Shown here piece after piece: positions 37,401-48,100 of a stretch of DNA of 64,000 nucleotides (position 1 is the stretch's first letter; each line of letters starts with the position of its first letter). The DNA lies in contig JALGPY010000033.1 of NCBI GenBank assembly GCA_023055425.1, positions 2,474,908 to 2,538,907 of the forward strand, written 5' to 3'. The translations under genes were made by a program, and so were the position numbers. The notes beneath the pieces were generated by a model. The model had not been told where the DNA came from and did no database searches. It saw only the letters and a list, made by a program, of their open reading frames with translations. The DNA is from Linanthus parryae (taxonomy: Eukaryota > Streptophyta > Magnoliopsida > Ericales > Polemoniaceae).

Positions 37401-38375
37401 TCTACTTCTTTTCAAATCCTGCACATTACGACAAATGTGAGAACCACATCCGGTATCTAATACCCAGGATGATGAAATAGAAATATTAACGTCTATAACA
37501 TAAATACCTGGTGGTGGTGGAATCACTATTCCAAGCTTCTTATCCTCCAGATATTTAGGGCAATTCCTCCTCCAGTGACCCGGCTGGCTGCAGTAGTGAC
37601 ACTCACCTTTAGCCACGCCTCCACTAGGCTTTAGGGCTTCCTTGGATTTCGCAACTTTCTTGCGTTTTCCTTTTGAAGTAGATGCAACTGACTTGCCCTT
37701 CTTCTTGTGTACCATCATTATGGCCTTGCCCTTGCCTTTATTGATGCTTTGCTCAGCTGTCTTTAGCATGTTCAATAGGTCTGGCAAAGACTTGTTGATC
37801 TCATTCATATTATAGTTCATAATGAACTGATTATAACTGTCAGGCAACGATTGCAAGACGAGATCAGTCGCCAAGTCCTGGCCGAGTTGGAACCCCAGTC
37901 TCTCAAGGTTTTCTATGTACCCGATCATTCGGAGTACATGAGGGCCTACTGGATTCCCCTCTGCAAGACTACTTTTGAACAATGCTTTAGACACTTCATA
38001 GCGCTCATGCCTTGCCTGTTCCTGAAACAATTGTTTCAAGTGTCTGATCATATCATAGGCTTCCATGTTCTCGTGTTGCTTTTGAAGCTCACCAGTCATG
38101 GTACAAAGCATGAGGCAAGTCACGTCATTAGAATCATCAATATGTTTCTGACGTGCCCTTACTTCCGCTAATAGAGACTCATCTTGTGGTGGATCTGGAA
38201 TTGGAGTGTCCAAGACGTACAGCTTCTTTTCTTGCTTGAGGACAATCCTCAAGTTTCTGTACCAGTCAAGGAAATTTGTTCCAGACAATTTATCATTCTC
38301 AAGGACAGATCGTAGGGATGAACTCGATGCGTTGTTGTTTGCCATTTGGAATTCTACAAAACGAGAAATAAGCAA
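34410..38375 (-). CDS. Copia Gag-Pol polyprotein of Y
   Basis: An open polyprotein of 1321 residues. The first ATG is at 38375, but the family start MANNNASSSS is residue 11 (ATG at 38345), which is the likelier start. Gag occupies about 1-250, with a CCHC knuckle C259-C262-H267-C272. Protease has WVLDTGCGSH at about 304 (D307). Integrase has H442, H447, C473, C476 and a catalytic D503, D566, E602 with DD35E spacing. RT has D908 and YVDD at 993-996. RNase H has D1166, E1207 and D1245. All motifs are present. The stop lies 14 bases before the 3' LTR. This is the most complete coding copy in the window. Confidence 0.95.
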   Translation of the reverse strand: MLISRFVEFQMANNNASSSSLRSVLENDKLSGTNFLDWYRNLRIVLKQEKKLYVLDTPIPDPPQDESLLAEVRARQKHIDDSNDVTCLMLCTMTGELQKQHENMEAYDMIRHLKQLFQEQARHERYEVSKALFKSSLAEGNPVGPHVLRMIGYIENLERLGFQLGQDLATDLVLQSLPDSYNQFIMNYNMNEINKSLPDLLNMLKTAEQSINKGKGKAIMMVHKKKGKSVASTSKGKRKKVAKSKEALKPSGGVAKGECHYCSQPGHWRRNCPKYLEDKKLGIVIPPPPGIYVIDVNISISSSWVLDTGCGSHICRNVQDLKRSRRLRKGEIDLRVGNGAKVAALAVGVYELSLPSGLILELDNCFYVPAMSRNIISASCLDEKGFSISIKDKCCSIYFDSMHYCSAHLSNGLYILDLNNPIYNINTKRIKTNDLNPTYLRHCRLGHINEKRISRLHKDGLLDSFDLESYETCESCLLGKMTKSPFNKKGERTSELLALIHTDVCGPFPTPARGGYTYFITFNDDFSRYGFVYLMKAKSESFELFKEFKSEVEKQLGKSIKALRSDRGGEYLSQEFDEYLRECGIVSQLTPPGTPQWNGVSERRNRTLLDMVRSMMSQTDLPISFWGHALKTAAFTINRVPSKSVMKTPYEIWTGKRPIVSFMKIWGCDVYVKRLQTDKLGPKADKCKFVEYPKETKGYYFYNPTENKVFVARTGVFLERELVSKEASGRVVELEEIHEPQTTEPIMEHEQEPQEVVEGPVQVTQELRRSGRVRHEPERYGLLVTEPDDVPLIDDEPANYGEAMSGPDSKKWLEAMRSEMDSMYTNKVWTLVEPPEGARPIGCKWVFKKKTDMDGKVVAYKGRLVAKGYRQIHGIDYDETFSPVAMTKSIRILLAIAAYYDYEIWQMDVKTAFLYGNLLEDVYMTQPEGFEDPENSNKVCKLQRSIYGLKQASRSWNRRFDDAVKEFGFIKNEDEPCVYKKVSGSSIVFLVLYVDDILIIGNDIPTLQSVKYWLGKCFAMKDLGDAAYILGIKIYRDRSKRLLGLSQSTYIDKVLKRFNMQDSKKGFLPMSHGVTLSKNDCPSNEMEKDRMSRIPYDSAIGSIMYAMLCTRPDVSYALSMVSRYQSNPGESHWIAVKNILKYLRRTKDVFLIFGGMEELSVKGYTDASFQTDKDDYRTQSGYVFCLNGGAVSWKSSKQGTVADSTTEAEYIAAAEAAKEAVWIKKFITELGVVPSIVDPVELYCDNSGAIAQAKEPRSHQKSKHVLRRFHLIRDMIDRGDVKICKIPTDDNVSDPLTKPLAQRKHEGHARSIGIRDAPDWL

Positions 38376-39927
38376 TTTAGTATTTTGAACAATTTAACTA
38401 TATTTAACAATGGCTAGATCATTAAATATAGCTCCCACTATTTTTCTCGGATTAATAGCCCTCACTATTAAAGCGGAAAATATCTTTATATTTTCTAGTG
38501 GGTCCAAGATCCTTATTTCACTTGAGCTTGCTTTGGCAAGTCACCCAAGAATTGGTTATTTAGGTAGGAACCATTCCAATTGCATCCCATGCAACTCTTG
38601 GTCCAATTAGGTGAATAAATTCCTTTTCTTCTTTATCCAATTGGATAACTCCTAATTGTCATGCCTCTAAGCTCATCAATCCAATTGACTCTTGCCTAGT
38701 TGCGTCCAACCTCTTGCTTTCAACATACACGCATTACTAGCTTGAGTCGTCCGCGACACATCATGAAAATTAAAATCGCCTTGCTTTGGCAAGCCCGAAT
38801 TTTAATAGGCCATGATCATGAAGGGTGTTTTGGCAAGAGAAGGCAAAACGCAATATTTAATTGAGGGATTTCATTTAATATGTTTGGTTGATCTTATCAA
38901 CATGGTCTACTTATTTGGATTGGGCCATCCACAATAAAAGACCAACTTTGTTTATTATTATCTTGTTATTGTTTTGCTTGTAGCGCCATACACACAAAAT
39001 AAATAACAAGGCATGAATAATAAACATCCACAAAATAAAAAACGTGGCATGGATATGGCCTCTAGACTAATGATATTATCAAGCCAATGATAATATCTAA
39101 TTGCCCTAAAGTGCCGAGCTCATCTCCATGTGCTCCACCATAGCTGCGCGCCTAGGGATGTCTTTTGGCTCCTTTGGTTCTCCAGTCTTCTTCTCCATGT
39201 TCTTGGCTATCATCTAAATATTTCTAATTCTAGCCTAACATCTAGAATAAATAAATAATAAAAGCCTCACATGTCGAGGAGAAAAAGAACGACTCGCATG
39301 CCGTAAAACTTAATTAATTATTACATTAATTTGATCAGCTCGCAGGCCGTAAACCAAACCACAAAAACAATAAACATCCAAATCCTAGGCCATATCCATC
39401 CACCATGCAATAAAGCACATAATACAGTTAAAACCAATTTTTAACGCGCTTGTTTAATTTTAATGAAATTGGGTAACTAGGGTTTCACAACGGTCCAAAG
39501 GGTCCAAGCCAACAAGTGGCCCGAACCCTAGGACCGCCGCACGCCTAAGGGGCAGCGGCCTTGCTTGGCGCGCAAGGGAGGGGCGGGCGGCTAGGGTTTC
39601 GGCCCTAGTCCCCTTCCTCCTTCCTTGTTGCCCAAGCAAGGTTGTTTCCATATGGATTTATTTCCATAATTTTATTTCCATAATTGAAAACCCCTTTTCA
39701 ATCATGTGCCCATGAACCCTAATTTTTCAAGAACCCAATTATTCACATCCTATGTGATTAAACTCACCAAATCTAACATCCAATGTTAAATTGGGTCTTG
39801 TTTGATTGAATCAAATTCAATATTGCATCTACTATGCCAATTTTTCAGTTTTCGCGTAATAAACAATAATACGGTGTATGAACTGAAATCGTAAACACAT
39901 AATATCATGTTATGCTCTACGACCTGT
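38376..39927 (-). other. Leader of element Y between primer site and gag
   Basis: About 1.55 kb without a convincing gene, the untranslated leader that carries packaging signals in such elements. It includes a block at 39575-39608 resembling part of the LTR (GGCTAGGGTTTCGGCCCTAG). A 63-codon minus-strand open stretch (39460-39651) shares the peptide ETLA-RP with the LTR open stretch, through the same DNA similarity. Confidence 0.7.
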
Positions 39928-39941
39928 GGCTCTGATACCAC
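39928..39941 (-). other. Primer-binding site of Y
   Basis: TGGTATCAGAGCCA on the minus strand, one base inside the 5' LTR. It is complementary to initiator tRNA-Met as usual for plant Copia elements. Confidence 0.9.
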
Positions 39942-41376
39942 TGTTGGGTTTTGACGTAGGTAACGCAGCGGAATAACAAAAATTAATCCTACTCAAAGTC
40001 CACCAAGGATCACAGGAAGAGACATCATAACATGATTAAGGACATAGAAGATGTGTACCTTTTGATTTGTGAGATCACACGAAGAATGATGTCCTCGTCT
40101 CTACGGTTGATCCACGTCTAGAGGTGAGATCTAGATTCTTCCTTCAATCAAGTGCTAGCTTGAACCTTGGAGGAAGAGGGATGAAGATCAAAGCAACAAA
40201 TCACCAAAGCACAAGGGAGGGGGCGGCCCCCTCTTGCCGTCGGGTAGGGGCGGACGGGTGGCTAGGGTTTCGGCCCTAGCACCTTGTCTTGCTCTCTCTT
40301 TTTCTCTCTCCCACTCTTTGTGTGTTATGACTAATAACTCATGTAGTGGGAAGGAAGCTAGAGCCTCCTTTATATACTCCAACAACTCCTTGTTGTTTCC
40401 ATAAAAGAGTTTTCTTGTTCTAGTAGGACTAGAACTATTCCCTTCCTTGCAAATTAGTCCTACTAAGTTTGCAAGGTGTTGCACAATGATCCTTCTATTA
40501 ATTAATCCATATTAATTAATCCCAAATCTAGCTCTACTCTATTTGCCGTGTTACCCCATAGGTTTCTATATAGTTGGTAGTAACTATTACTAACATGGAG
40601 CGGTGTCTAGCAACACATCCATGCCACCCAACCAATAGAAATAGTCAGTGATCCCGACAAACCTTTGTGCCCAATATGTCATATTGCATTATCCCTTTGT
40701 ATCCATATCCGGATTGGACACGAGACATAAATAGTCACACTCGTATATCCAATCCATAGTTCCTCGATCCTGGGAATATGCTTACGCTTGAAGATAACAT
40801 TAATATCTCCATATTAATTTATCTGAGTCTGGCCAGACATTCAATAAGCCTCATCCCTCGAGTGGCCGTGGATATTTACCCCCATTATGTGGGAGGGACA
40901 AATCCTATCTACATCACTACGATCTCTAAGCTTGCTTCCTATCACGCCCGATAGCCACCTTTATGATTACCCAGTTACGGTGTAACGTTTGATAACATCA
41001 AAGCGCAATATTTCACAACTAGAGTATCTAGTGACTTCAAGTCCAAGGATTGCAATAATATTAGCACTACGAAAAGCGATTGTGACTTCACATAATCTAA
41101 TGTATCCTTTTCGTCGTGGGTCAGTCCAGTATGCCATTACCCTAATGCATACCCATATGTTAGACTTGATATCTCCATATCAATCTACCCATATACTAGT
41201 CTATATTTGATTGCCCTATTAATCAATATAATGGACTAGGGACATTTAAGATAAATAACACAATTTATCTAAGGACTTCATTATATTAAATATCGCCATA
41301 AATAATAAATGAATATTCTAGCCAAAACATTGTTCATACTAAATCTACGATTGCCTCTAGGGCATCTATTCCAACA
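39942..41376 (-). repeat. 5' LTR of element Y
   Basis: A 1435-bp LTR equal in length to 32961-34395. It would drive transcription leftwards. The target-site duplication CAGGT follows at 41377. Confidence 0.95.
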
Positions 41377-42055
41377 CAGGTAGCTCTCCATCAGCTTCAT
41401 TCATGGATATTTCATGTGTTAGGAGCTTCCATTGTAAGTCATTATGTTGTAGTGATGAGAGATATTGAGCTTCTTCAATGGTTGTTGTATTTGGCTCCCA
41501 TTTAGCCTTTGGAATACTTCTCAGTATCTTCCTCACCTTTTCTTCATTGGAGATATGTTTTCCCAATGAGTCAAGGTTGTTGACAATGTCAGTGAACCTC
41601 TTGAATATTTCTCTGATTGACTCATCTGCATTCATTTTGAACAACTCATATTAACTGAGATAGATGTTGATTTTGGTTTGCTTGACTTTACTGGTTCCTT
41701 CAAAGGTCACCACAAGCTTATCCCATATTTCTTTGGCAGTCTGGCAACCTGAAATCCTGTTGAATTCATCTGTACTCAAAGCACAATACAAGATGTTAAT
41801 TGCTTTGTAATTTTAAAAAAAAAATTCTAATTCAGAAGAAGAGAGTGAGTCTTCAAATTTGGGAGTTTACATTCCATCTTTTTATGTGAAGAAAGTGTGA
41901 GGTCCATTCTGAAAAATGGTCCAAAGCTCTATGTCCTGATCAATGATGAACATCATCATCAGGGCTTTCCAGTGAGAAAAGTTGTCTCCACAAAATAGAG
42001 GAGGTTTGTTGGAAGCTCTTCCATGTGAGAAAACACCATCACCTGCAGTACTCAT
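41377..42055 (-). pseudogene. Gag N-terminal part of element X
   Basis: ATG at 42055 starts MSTAGDGVFSHGRASNKPP and FSHWKALMMMFI, the normal SIRE Gag N-terminus. A break separates it from 41366-41644, which has the UBN2-type block (IFKRFTDIVNNLDSLGK, EKVRKILRSIP). The gene is cut at 41377 by element Y and continues at 32960. Confidence 0.75.
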
Positions 42056-42090
42056 GATCACCAGATGGTTAAATCTTATACAGTGATACA

Positions 42091-42105
42091 AGTTCTGATA
42101 CTAAT
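42091..42105 (-). other. Decayed primer-binding site of X
   Basis: ATTAGTATCAGAACT on the minus strand, directly inside the LTR end at 42106, where ATTGGTATCAGAGC would be expected. Two substitutions weaken it. Confidence 0.75.
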
Positions 42106-43817
42106 TGAAAGGGGAGTCTGGAGATGGATATGCAGCACATATACTCTAGAAGGGGTGGGGGGGTGAATAGAGTATGCCAACTTTTTGTAAAACTTGTGGA
42201 GGAAAAGAGTTTTAATTCAAGTGTAAAGGAGTTGAAGGCCTTGAACACAAATTCAAGCGTTTGAAAATAAATACAGTTGCAATGAAACAAACAAGTCTTT
42301 TTCAAGGCCTTGAAAAGAGTTTCAAACCCTTAAAAACAGATAAGTTTGAATGCAGCAGAACTAAGTATGTAACTGAAATTGTAACTACAAGAGACAAAGA
42401 ATTTATAGAGTTCAGTCCACTTGGACCTACGTCTCTACCTCATGGATCTTGTCCATGTAGGATTTTAGACTCAATTCTTATTAATCAAAAGCTAAGCCCT
42501 AGATCTCAATCACGGAGAGCTCCCTTACTCTGTTACATCTTGTGGTTCTCCCTAACCTATCTAGTACCTGCTCTAGCTAACTGATTAACTAAGAATCCTC
42601 TATTTTTCACCTTGAACAATCCTTGAGAATGAAATATAGAAGTATTATAGAAATGATCTACCAATAAATCACAATACAGAAGAACACTAGAGTGCAAAAC
42701 TGCAGTGAAGAATGCAGTGAACTTCTATGAGTTGGATTGTGAGAGTGATGAACTTTTTTGATGCTTGTCAATCAAGAATTGTGTCTCTTGTTTTGCCCGT
42801 TGATTGTTCTATATTGTTGCTTCAAAATGAGCTCCATTGATACTGTTTGAAGCTCTGCAGATCTTCCAAGATTTTCAGCAACAACTTCCTATTTTGTAGG
42901 CAACATCTTTGACTCTCTTTAACAGCTTTCTCCAACTCAATTCTTATTAATCAAAAGCTAAGCCCTAGATCTTAAGCAAAGAGATATGATCTTAAGCACA
43001 GAGTGATGCCTTACTCTGTTACAGCTTGTGGTTCTCACTAACCTATCTAGTACTTGATCTAGCTAACTGATTAACTAAAAATTCTCTATTGTTCACCTTG
43101 AACAACTCACAAGAAAATTAATCAAGAAGTATTATAAGAATGATATAAAAATGGAGTTCAGAAAGAACCTGAGACAAAGTCGGGCAGTGAATATGCAGTG
43201 CTCTTCAGATGCTTGGATTCGGAGAAATGAATCTGCTTCTTTGTTCATTTTCAATCCTTGAATATGTTTTGAGTTTCTCTTTGTTGATTCTATTTGAAAT
43301 TCTTCACTCATTCACACTCTTATGGAGCCAGTTTGAATTAGACATCATCAGGATTTTCTGGAACCTAACTTCCCTAAAAATCAGCAATGTATCTTGACAC
43401 TTCTAACTGTTCTTCCAACAGCTAGTTGCTCAGTATCTTCAAAGATATTGATTTGATCTTGTTTGTAAGAGGAATAGGAAGCTTCAGGCATGACTGATCA
43501 GTTACACAATCAATTTGACAAGTGTATTTCCATACCTGCAGTCAAACAGATTATGAAACAATCCTGCAAAAAAGGCAACTACATTAATCTATATAAAAAA
43601 TCAATCAGTGGTATTAACAGCTATTCTAAATGATATATTTTTTATTTTGTCATCAAATAAGGCATAAAAAAATATTATGATATCGAGAATGGATCTACAA
43701 GAAAAGCTCTCCCTAAGTTCATGCTTATAATCTGTAGTTTAGGTTCAAGCCTTTGAAAGCAGTTTGAAGGCCATGAAACTACTGCACTTCATTCCTTGAA
43801 AGCAAGCTGAACTTACA
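42106..43817 (-). repeat. Right LTR of X, chimeric
   Basis: From 42106 to about 42937 it follows the X LTR. There the sequence jumps back to an earlier LTR position (TCAATTCTTATTAATC, already passed at 42469). It then continues as a clearly diverged LTR of a related element, ending GAACTTACA at 43817. The length is 1712 bp against about 1290 for the solo LTRs. The flank TTTGA does not match the left flank TATTT. The simplest reading is recombination between LTRs of two different elements. Confidence 0.65.
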
Positions 43818-43872
43818 TTTGACAATGAGGACAAGCCAATTGGGCTGAAAAAAGAATGAGGTGAATCTATAC

Positions 43873-45168
43873 TGAAAGGGTAATATGAAGATAGATATGC
43901 AACACAGATACTCTAGAAGGGGGGTGTTGAATGGCAACTTTTTTTGCAAAACTTGTGGACGAGAAGAGTTTCTATGCAGTTCAAGATATTGAAAACAATT
44001 TCAAGCCTTTGGAATGAAATAAAGTTTGAAATAAAACAGTCAAGTCTTTTTCAAGGCCTTGAAAAGAGTTTCAAACCCTTGAAAACGGACTAGTTTGAAT
44101 GTTGTAAAAACTAAGTATGTAAATGAACTGTAAATGCAAGAGACAGGTGATTTATAGAGTTGATTCCACTTGGACCTACGTCTCTACCTCAGGGATCTTC
44201 TCCCTGCAGGATTTTCAACACAATTCTTATTAATCAAAAGCTAAGCCCTAGATATCAAGCACAGAGAAATGCCTTACTCTGTTACAGCTTGTGGTTCTCT
44301 CGAACCTATCTAGTACCTGCTCTAGCTAACTGATTAACTAATAATTCTCTATTGATCACCTTGAAAAATCTTTGAGAATGAGAGATAGAAGTAATACAAG
44401 AAGGATCTACAAATAAAGCACAAGACAGAAGAACACTGAAGTGTAGAACTGCAGTGAAAAATGCAGTGATCTTCAGTGAGTTGGATTGTGGGAGAATGAT
44501 GAACTTATTTGATGCTTGTCAATCCATAAAATGAGTCTCTCTTTTTTCCCATTGAGCGTTGTCTCTTGTTGCTTCAAAATGATTTCTATTTATACAGCTA
44601 GAGGCTCTGCGAATCTTCCCTGATTTTCAGCAACAACTTCCTGTTTTGTAGGTAACAAACTTTAACTCTCTTAACAGCCTTCTCCAACGGATAGTTGATC
44701 ATAATCTTCAGAGATATTTTTGTGATCTTGTCTTTAAACAAATTGAGAAGCTTTCATGACTGTCTGATTTATCACATAATCATCTTCTCTTAATGTTTCG
44801 TTTCCTGCAAAAGCTAGATTAGGAAACCTATCCTGCAAACTTAGGAAATAAAATTTCCCTGCAAAACTGAATCAAACAGATGGATTAAATCATGTTAGGT
44901 ATATCAAAACAGTTTGTCTTTCATCATCAAATAATAACATATCAAGCATAGGGGTGAGAGAGATATAATCAAATCATAATAGCTTAGAAAAACTCCCCCT
45001 TAGAGCATGCATACAGGTCAGACAGTTTCAAGGCTTTGAATCCTGGTTCAAGGCCTTCAAATAGCTCTGCTATTTCAAGCCTGTGAAACCTGATTCAAGG
45101 ATTTAAAAACTGATTCAAGGCCTTTAAATAACTTAGTATTTTAAGTCCATGAAACCTGTGACCTTACA
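43873..45168 (-). repeat. Solo LTR of the X family
   Basis: A complete LTR of 1296 bp (TGAAAGGG to CCTTACA on the + strand) with perfect 5-bp target-site duplications TATAC at 43868-43872 and 45169-45173 and no internal sequence. This is the usual product of recombination between the two LTRs of one insertion. Confidence 0.9.
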
Positions 45169-45173
45169 TATAC

Positions 45174-48100
45174 TTATGGAGGCACATCTATATGTGAATT
45201 AAAATTTTGAAGCACTACAATGCGTAGCCCTTGTGTGTATAATATTGAGCATAATGGCTTGTTGGACGGATTTTTTTGTCAAAAATTTATTGAGTTTTTG
45301 CTATGCTTAGTTTGGGAATTCTACTAAGTTGTATGAGAACAACTGAAAATGTCAAAATTTATGTTGTTTTGATCATAATTTTGATAGGTTTGTTACAATT
45401 TCCGAGTAATTTTATACACTAATCCGATAGATTTAGGTAAATTTTACTGTTTGGGTGATTTTTTCAGTGTAATTTTATTTTTACCTGATTTTCACTATTT
45501 TTAGCATGACTTGGTGCATTTATTTCCATCCGACACATGATCACAATATTTTTGAGAAATTACAACTAAGAGGATATGGAGATACAAATAGAAAGGATAA
45601 AAAATGGAGAACAAAGGCTCGGATCTCAAGTTGAAAAGCGAAGAACAGAAAAATTGTGCTTGAGATGCTTCAGATTGAGCGAGTTAACCAAGGATTTACA
45701 ACGAATTATATTAAGAGATGTATCGAGGTTCTAATACGCTCTAGAAGAAACAGAATGGCACGGGACGTCGTGAGACAAAGTGACGCTTCAAAGTTGGAGA
45801 AGTAACATTGTACCAGTCGCGCTATATTGATCATAACTCATGTTCTGCTCGGAATTTCAGAGTGAGGTCGACGCCAAATTGGTGGAGTTCAATAATTTTC
45901 CCACAGTAGGTGTGAGAGACAAAATAGAGTCTAGATGAGGAAGATACGACCTCAGAAAAGTTGGACAACTGATGTTGTATGACCATATCATGGTAAGCAC
46001 GCCTGGCATACTGTGGTAATCATTCTAGAGAGTGGAACTTCAGCCAGAACATTGCATAGCGGTATGCTGTCTTTATACTCCGGTATGCGCTTCGGGAATG
46101 ACTAAATTTAGCAAGGAAATTCTAAACAAGTGGGTTTAAGCCCTAATTTTTATCCCAAGATTAATAGACACAACCACGCAACCAAAATGATGATCCGTAC
46201 GCATTTTGGACGAAATACGAAAAACTTTGTGAGGGAGATATGCGGCGAAACTTCATAGTGGATATGGGTGGTTATTTCTTCTCTCCTCAAACTATGGCTT
46301 CATTTTGTATTGTTCTTAATATCATTGCCATCACCTAGATATATTTTTTATTGCACGAGTTAGGTACCTAGGGTTATGATTTTCAGATTTTGTTCTAATG
46401 GGATTGTGATGATCTACACTTAGCTTAATTGAGATTAGCATTTTTTCTTATGTTTGATATGTTCTTCATTCCAGTAACAACAATAAATGACATCTTATTT
46501 GTGATAGTCCTAATCTTGTCCGTGCGCAGTAGTTAACCAAAATGAATGAAGTGGTTAAATTAGAATGAACACCGAATCAAACAACTTACAGCGACAAACT
46601 GTGTTTTGATATTTCAAACTTTAGGTACAAATATTCGTATTTCTTGGCAGAATAGTGGTTGATTTTGTGTGACCATCATGGGCAATTTTTTATTACATTG
46701 ATGGAGTTGTATGTGCGATCAACCTTACAACACAATTTTTCGTATTTCTGAATTTTGCTATCTTAGTGTCTCATGAATCATAAGAACAACAAAAACGGAC
46801 TCTAAATATCCAACAAAGAGCCCTTTTGCTTTTCCCTTAAGAAATTTCTATGGTTAGAATATGCCTTCTACCAACCATTATGTGTTGCTTCCCATGTAGA
46901 GTTATGCTAAGGCAGAAGTATTGCCCCAAATTTTTGAAATTTCTTTTTGTGACCTTAAGTGTCTCATAATTTTATATCTCACTTCCTCTACTGTGCTAGC
47001 TGGAAGGATTTACTCAGTGTGCCAATCTTATCATATTACTATGGAATCATATTTAGTTATGGGGTAGACTTTCGTGTTGAGATTGCTTTAATGCCGCACA
47101 GTTGTGGTGGCTTAAGTAAGTCATGGGGTGTTTCTATACCTTACAGTGGTCTTATGAGAATATCATAAAATGCACACACACTCTCAGTGTTACTACAAGA
47201 AGTCTTGTCTCAGTTTGCAATGATAATTTGCATCCGAGGAGGCTGAAAGATTTGAAATGAGAATCTCAAGTATTCTAATACATCTACGTTCTCTAATGCC
47301 CTGCGTTTAGCATTGTCTAAAATGCTCTGCAAATGAATCTCAAATGATCATCAAGAACGGAGATTGAATATGGAACTTCATTCAAGTGTTTCCTACCTTC
47401 AAGTTAGATTCTATGAAATAGAAAAACTGCTCTTAGGAGCCTTAGGATGAAAATCTTTATTTTAACGTTGTTCTTAAGGGTATTTTTAGTATGAAAGTCT
47501 TAGTGTGACTTTGCATAGGATCATCTTCTACCAAACATCATTCCGTATTTGTGTTTATTATGGGCATTGACGATCTTATTTGAAATTTATTTTTTCTACA
47601 TATCCACGAATTTATTCCTTATGAAAATTGAAGAGAATTAAGTATTCTTTTGGTTATCTATAATTTTTCAAAGAGGGAATTTCCCTTCAGTGAATACTTT
47701 TAGTTCAAGAAGAATGTGGATAATAGAAAAAGTATTTTCAACAAGAGATTTTTGAGAAATGTAAGAGTTAATTTTTCTTTACTCTCTAGTATGTGATATA
47801 ATTATTTTAGCTAGCGGATGTAGTTTTTTTTTTTTGAAGAAGATTATCAAACTAGCCACTTTTCACAATTTTCTAGCTTTTTCTCATTAAAAATTATATA
47901 TTTTTTCTTCTAAATTGGGAAAGTTGTGTAATCCAATTTTTTAAATTTTTGGTGGAACATTTTAAATATCTTTACATGTTTTTTTTATTCTTTTAGACTT
48001 ATTCCCTTATCAAAACCCTATATTTTAGACATATTTAGTATCCTATTTGGATTTATGCCAAATTTTATGAATCTAGAAGTTTTAGGAATATTTTCATGCC

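Larger units (their letters stand above)
32961..41376 (-). mobile_element. Full-length Copia element Y nested in X
   Basis: It spans 8416 bp with two LTRs of exactly 1435 bp, differing at about 17 positions, a primer site, a 1.6-kb leader, one open polyprotein and a polypurine tract (AAGTGGGAGAC, 34396-34406). The target-site duplication is CAGGT (32956-32960 and 41377-41381). It is inserted in the gag of X, so it is younger than X. All main signals look intact. Confidence 0.95.
24757..43817 (-). mobile_element. SIRE-like Copia element X, decayed, with nested Y
   Basis: On the minus strand the order is 5' LTR (right), primer site, gag, pol, env-like ORF, polypurine tract (AAGGGGGAGAT, 26022-26032) and 3' LTR (left). 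An extra ORF after pol, long LTRs and a gag with two separate zinc knuckles are marks of the SIRE/Maximus lineage. Every coding part has stops or frame changes. Element Y is inserted in gag. The left flank TATTT has no partner at 43818-43822 (TTTGA), so the right end is not the original one. Confidence 0.8.
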
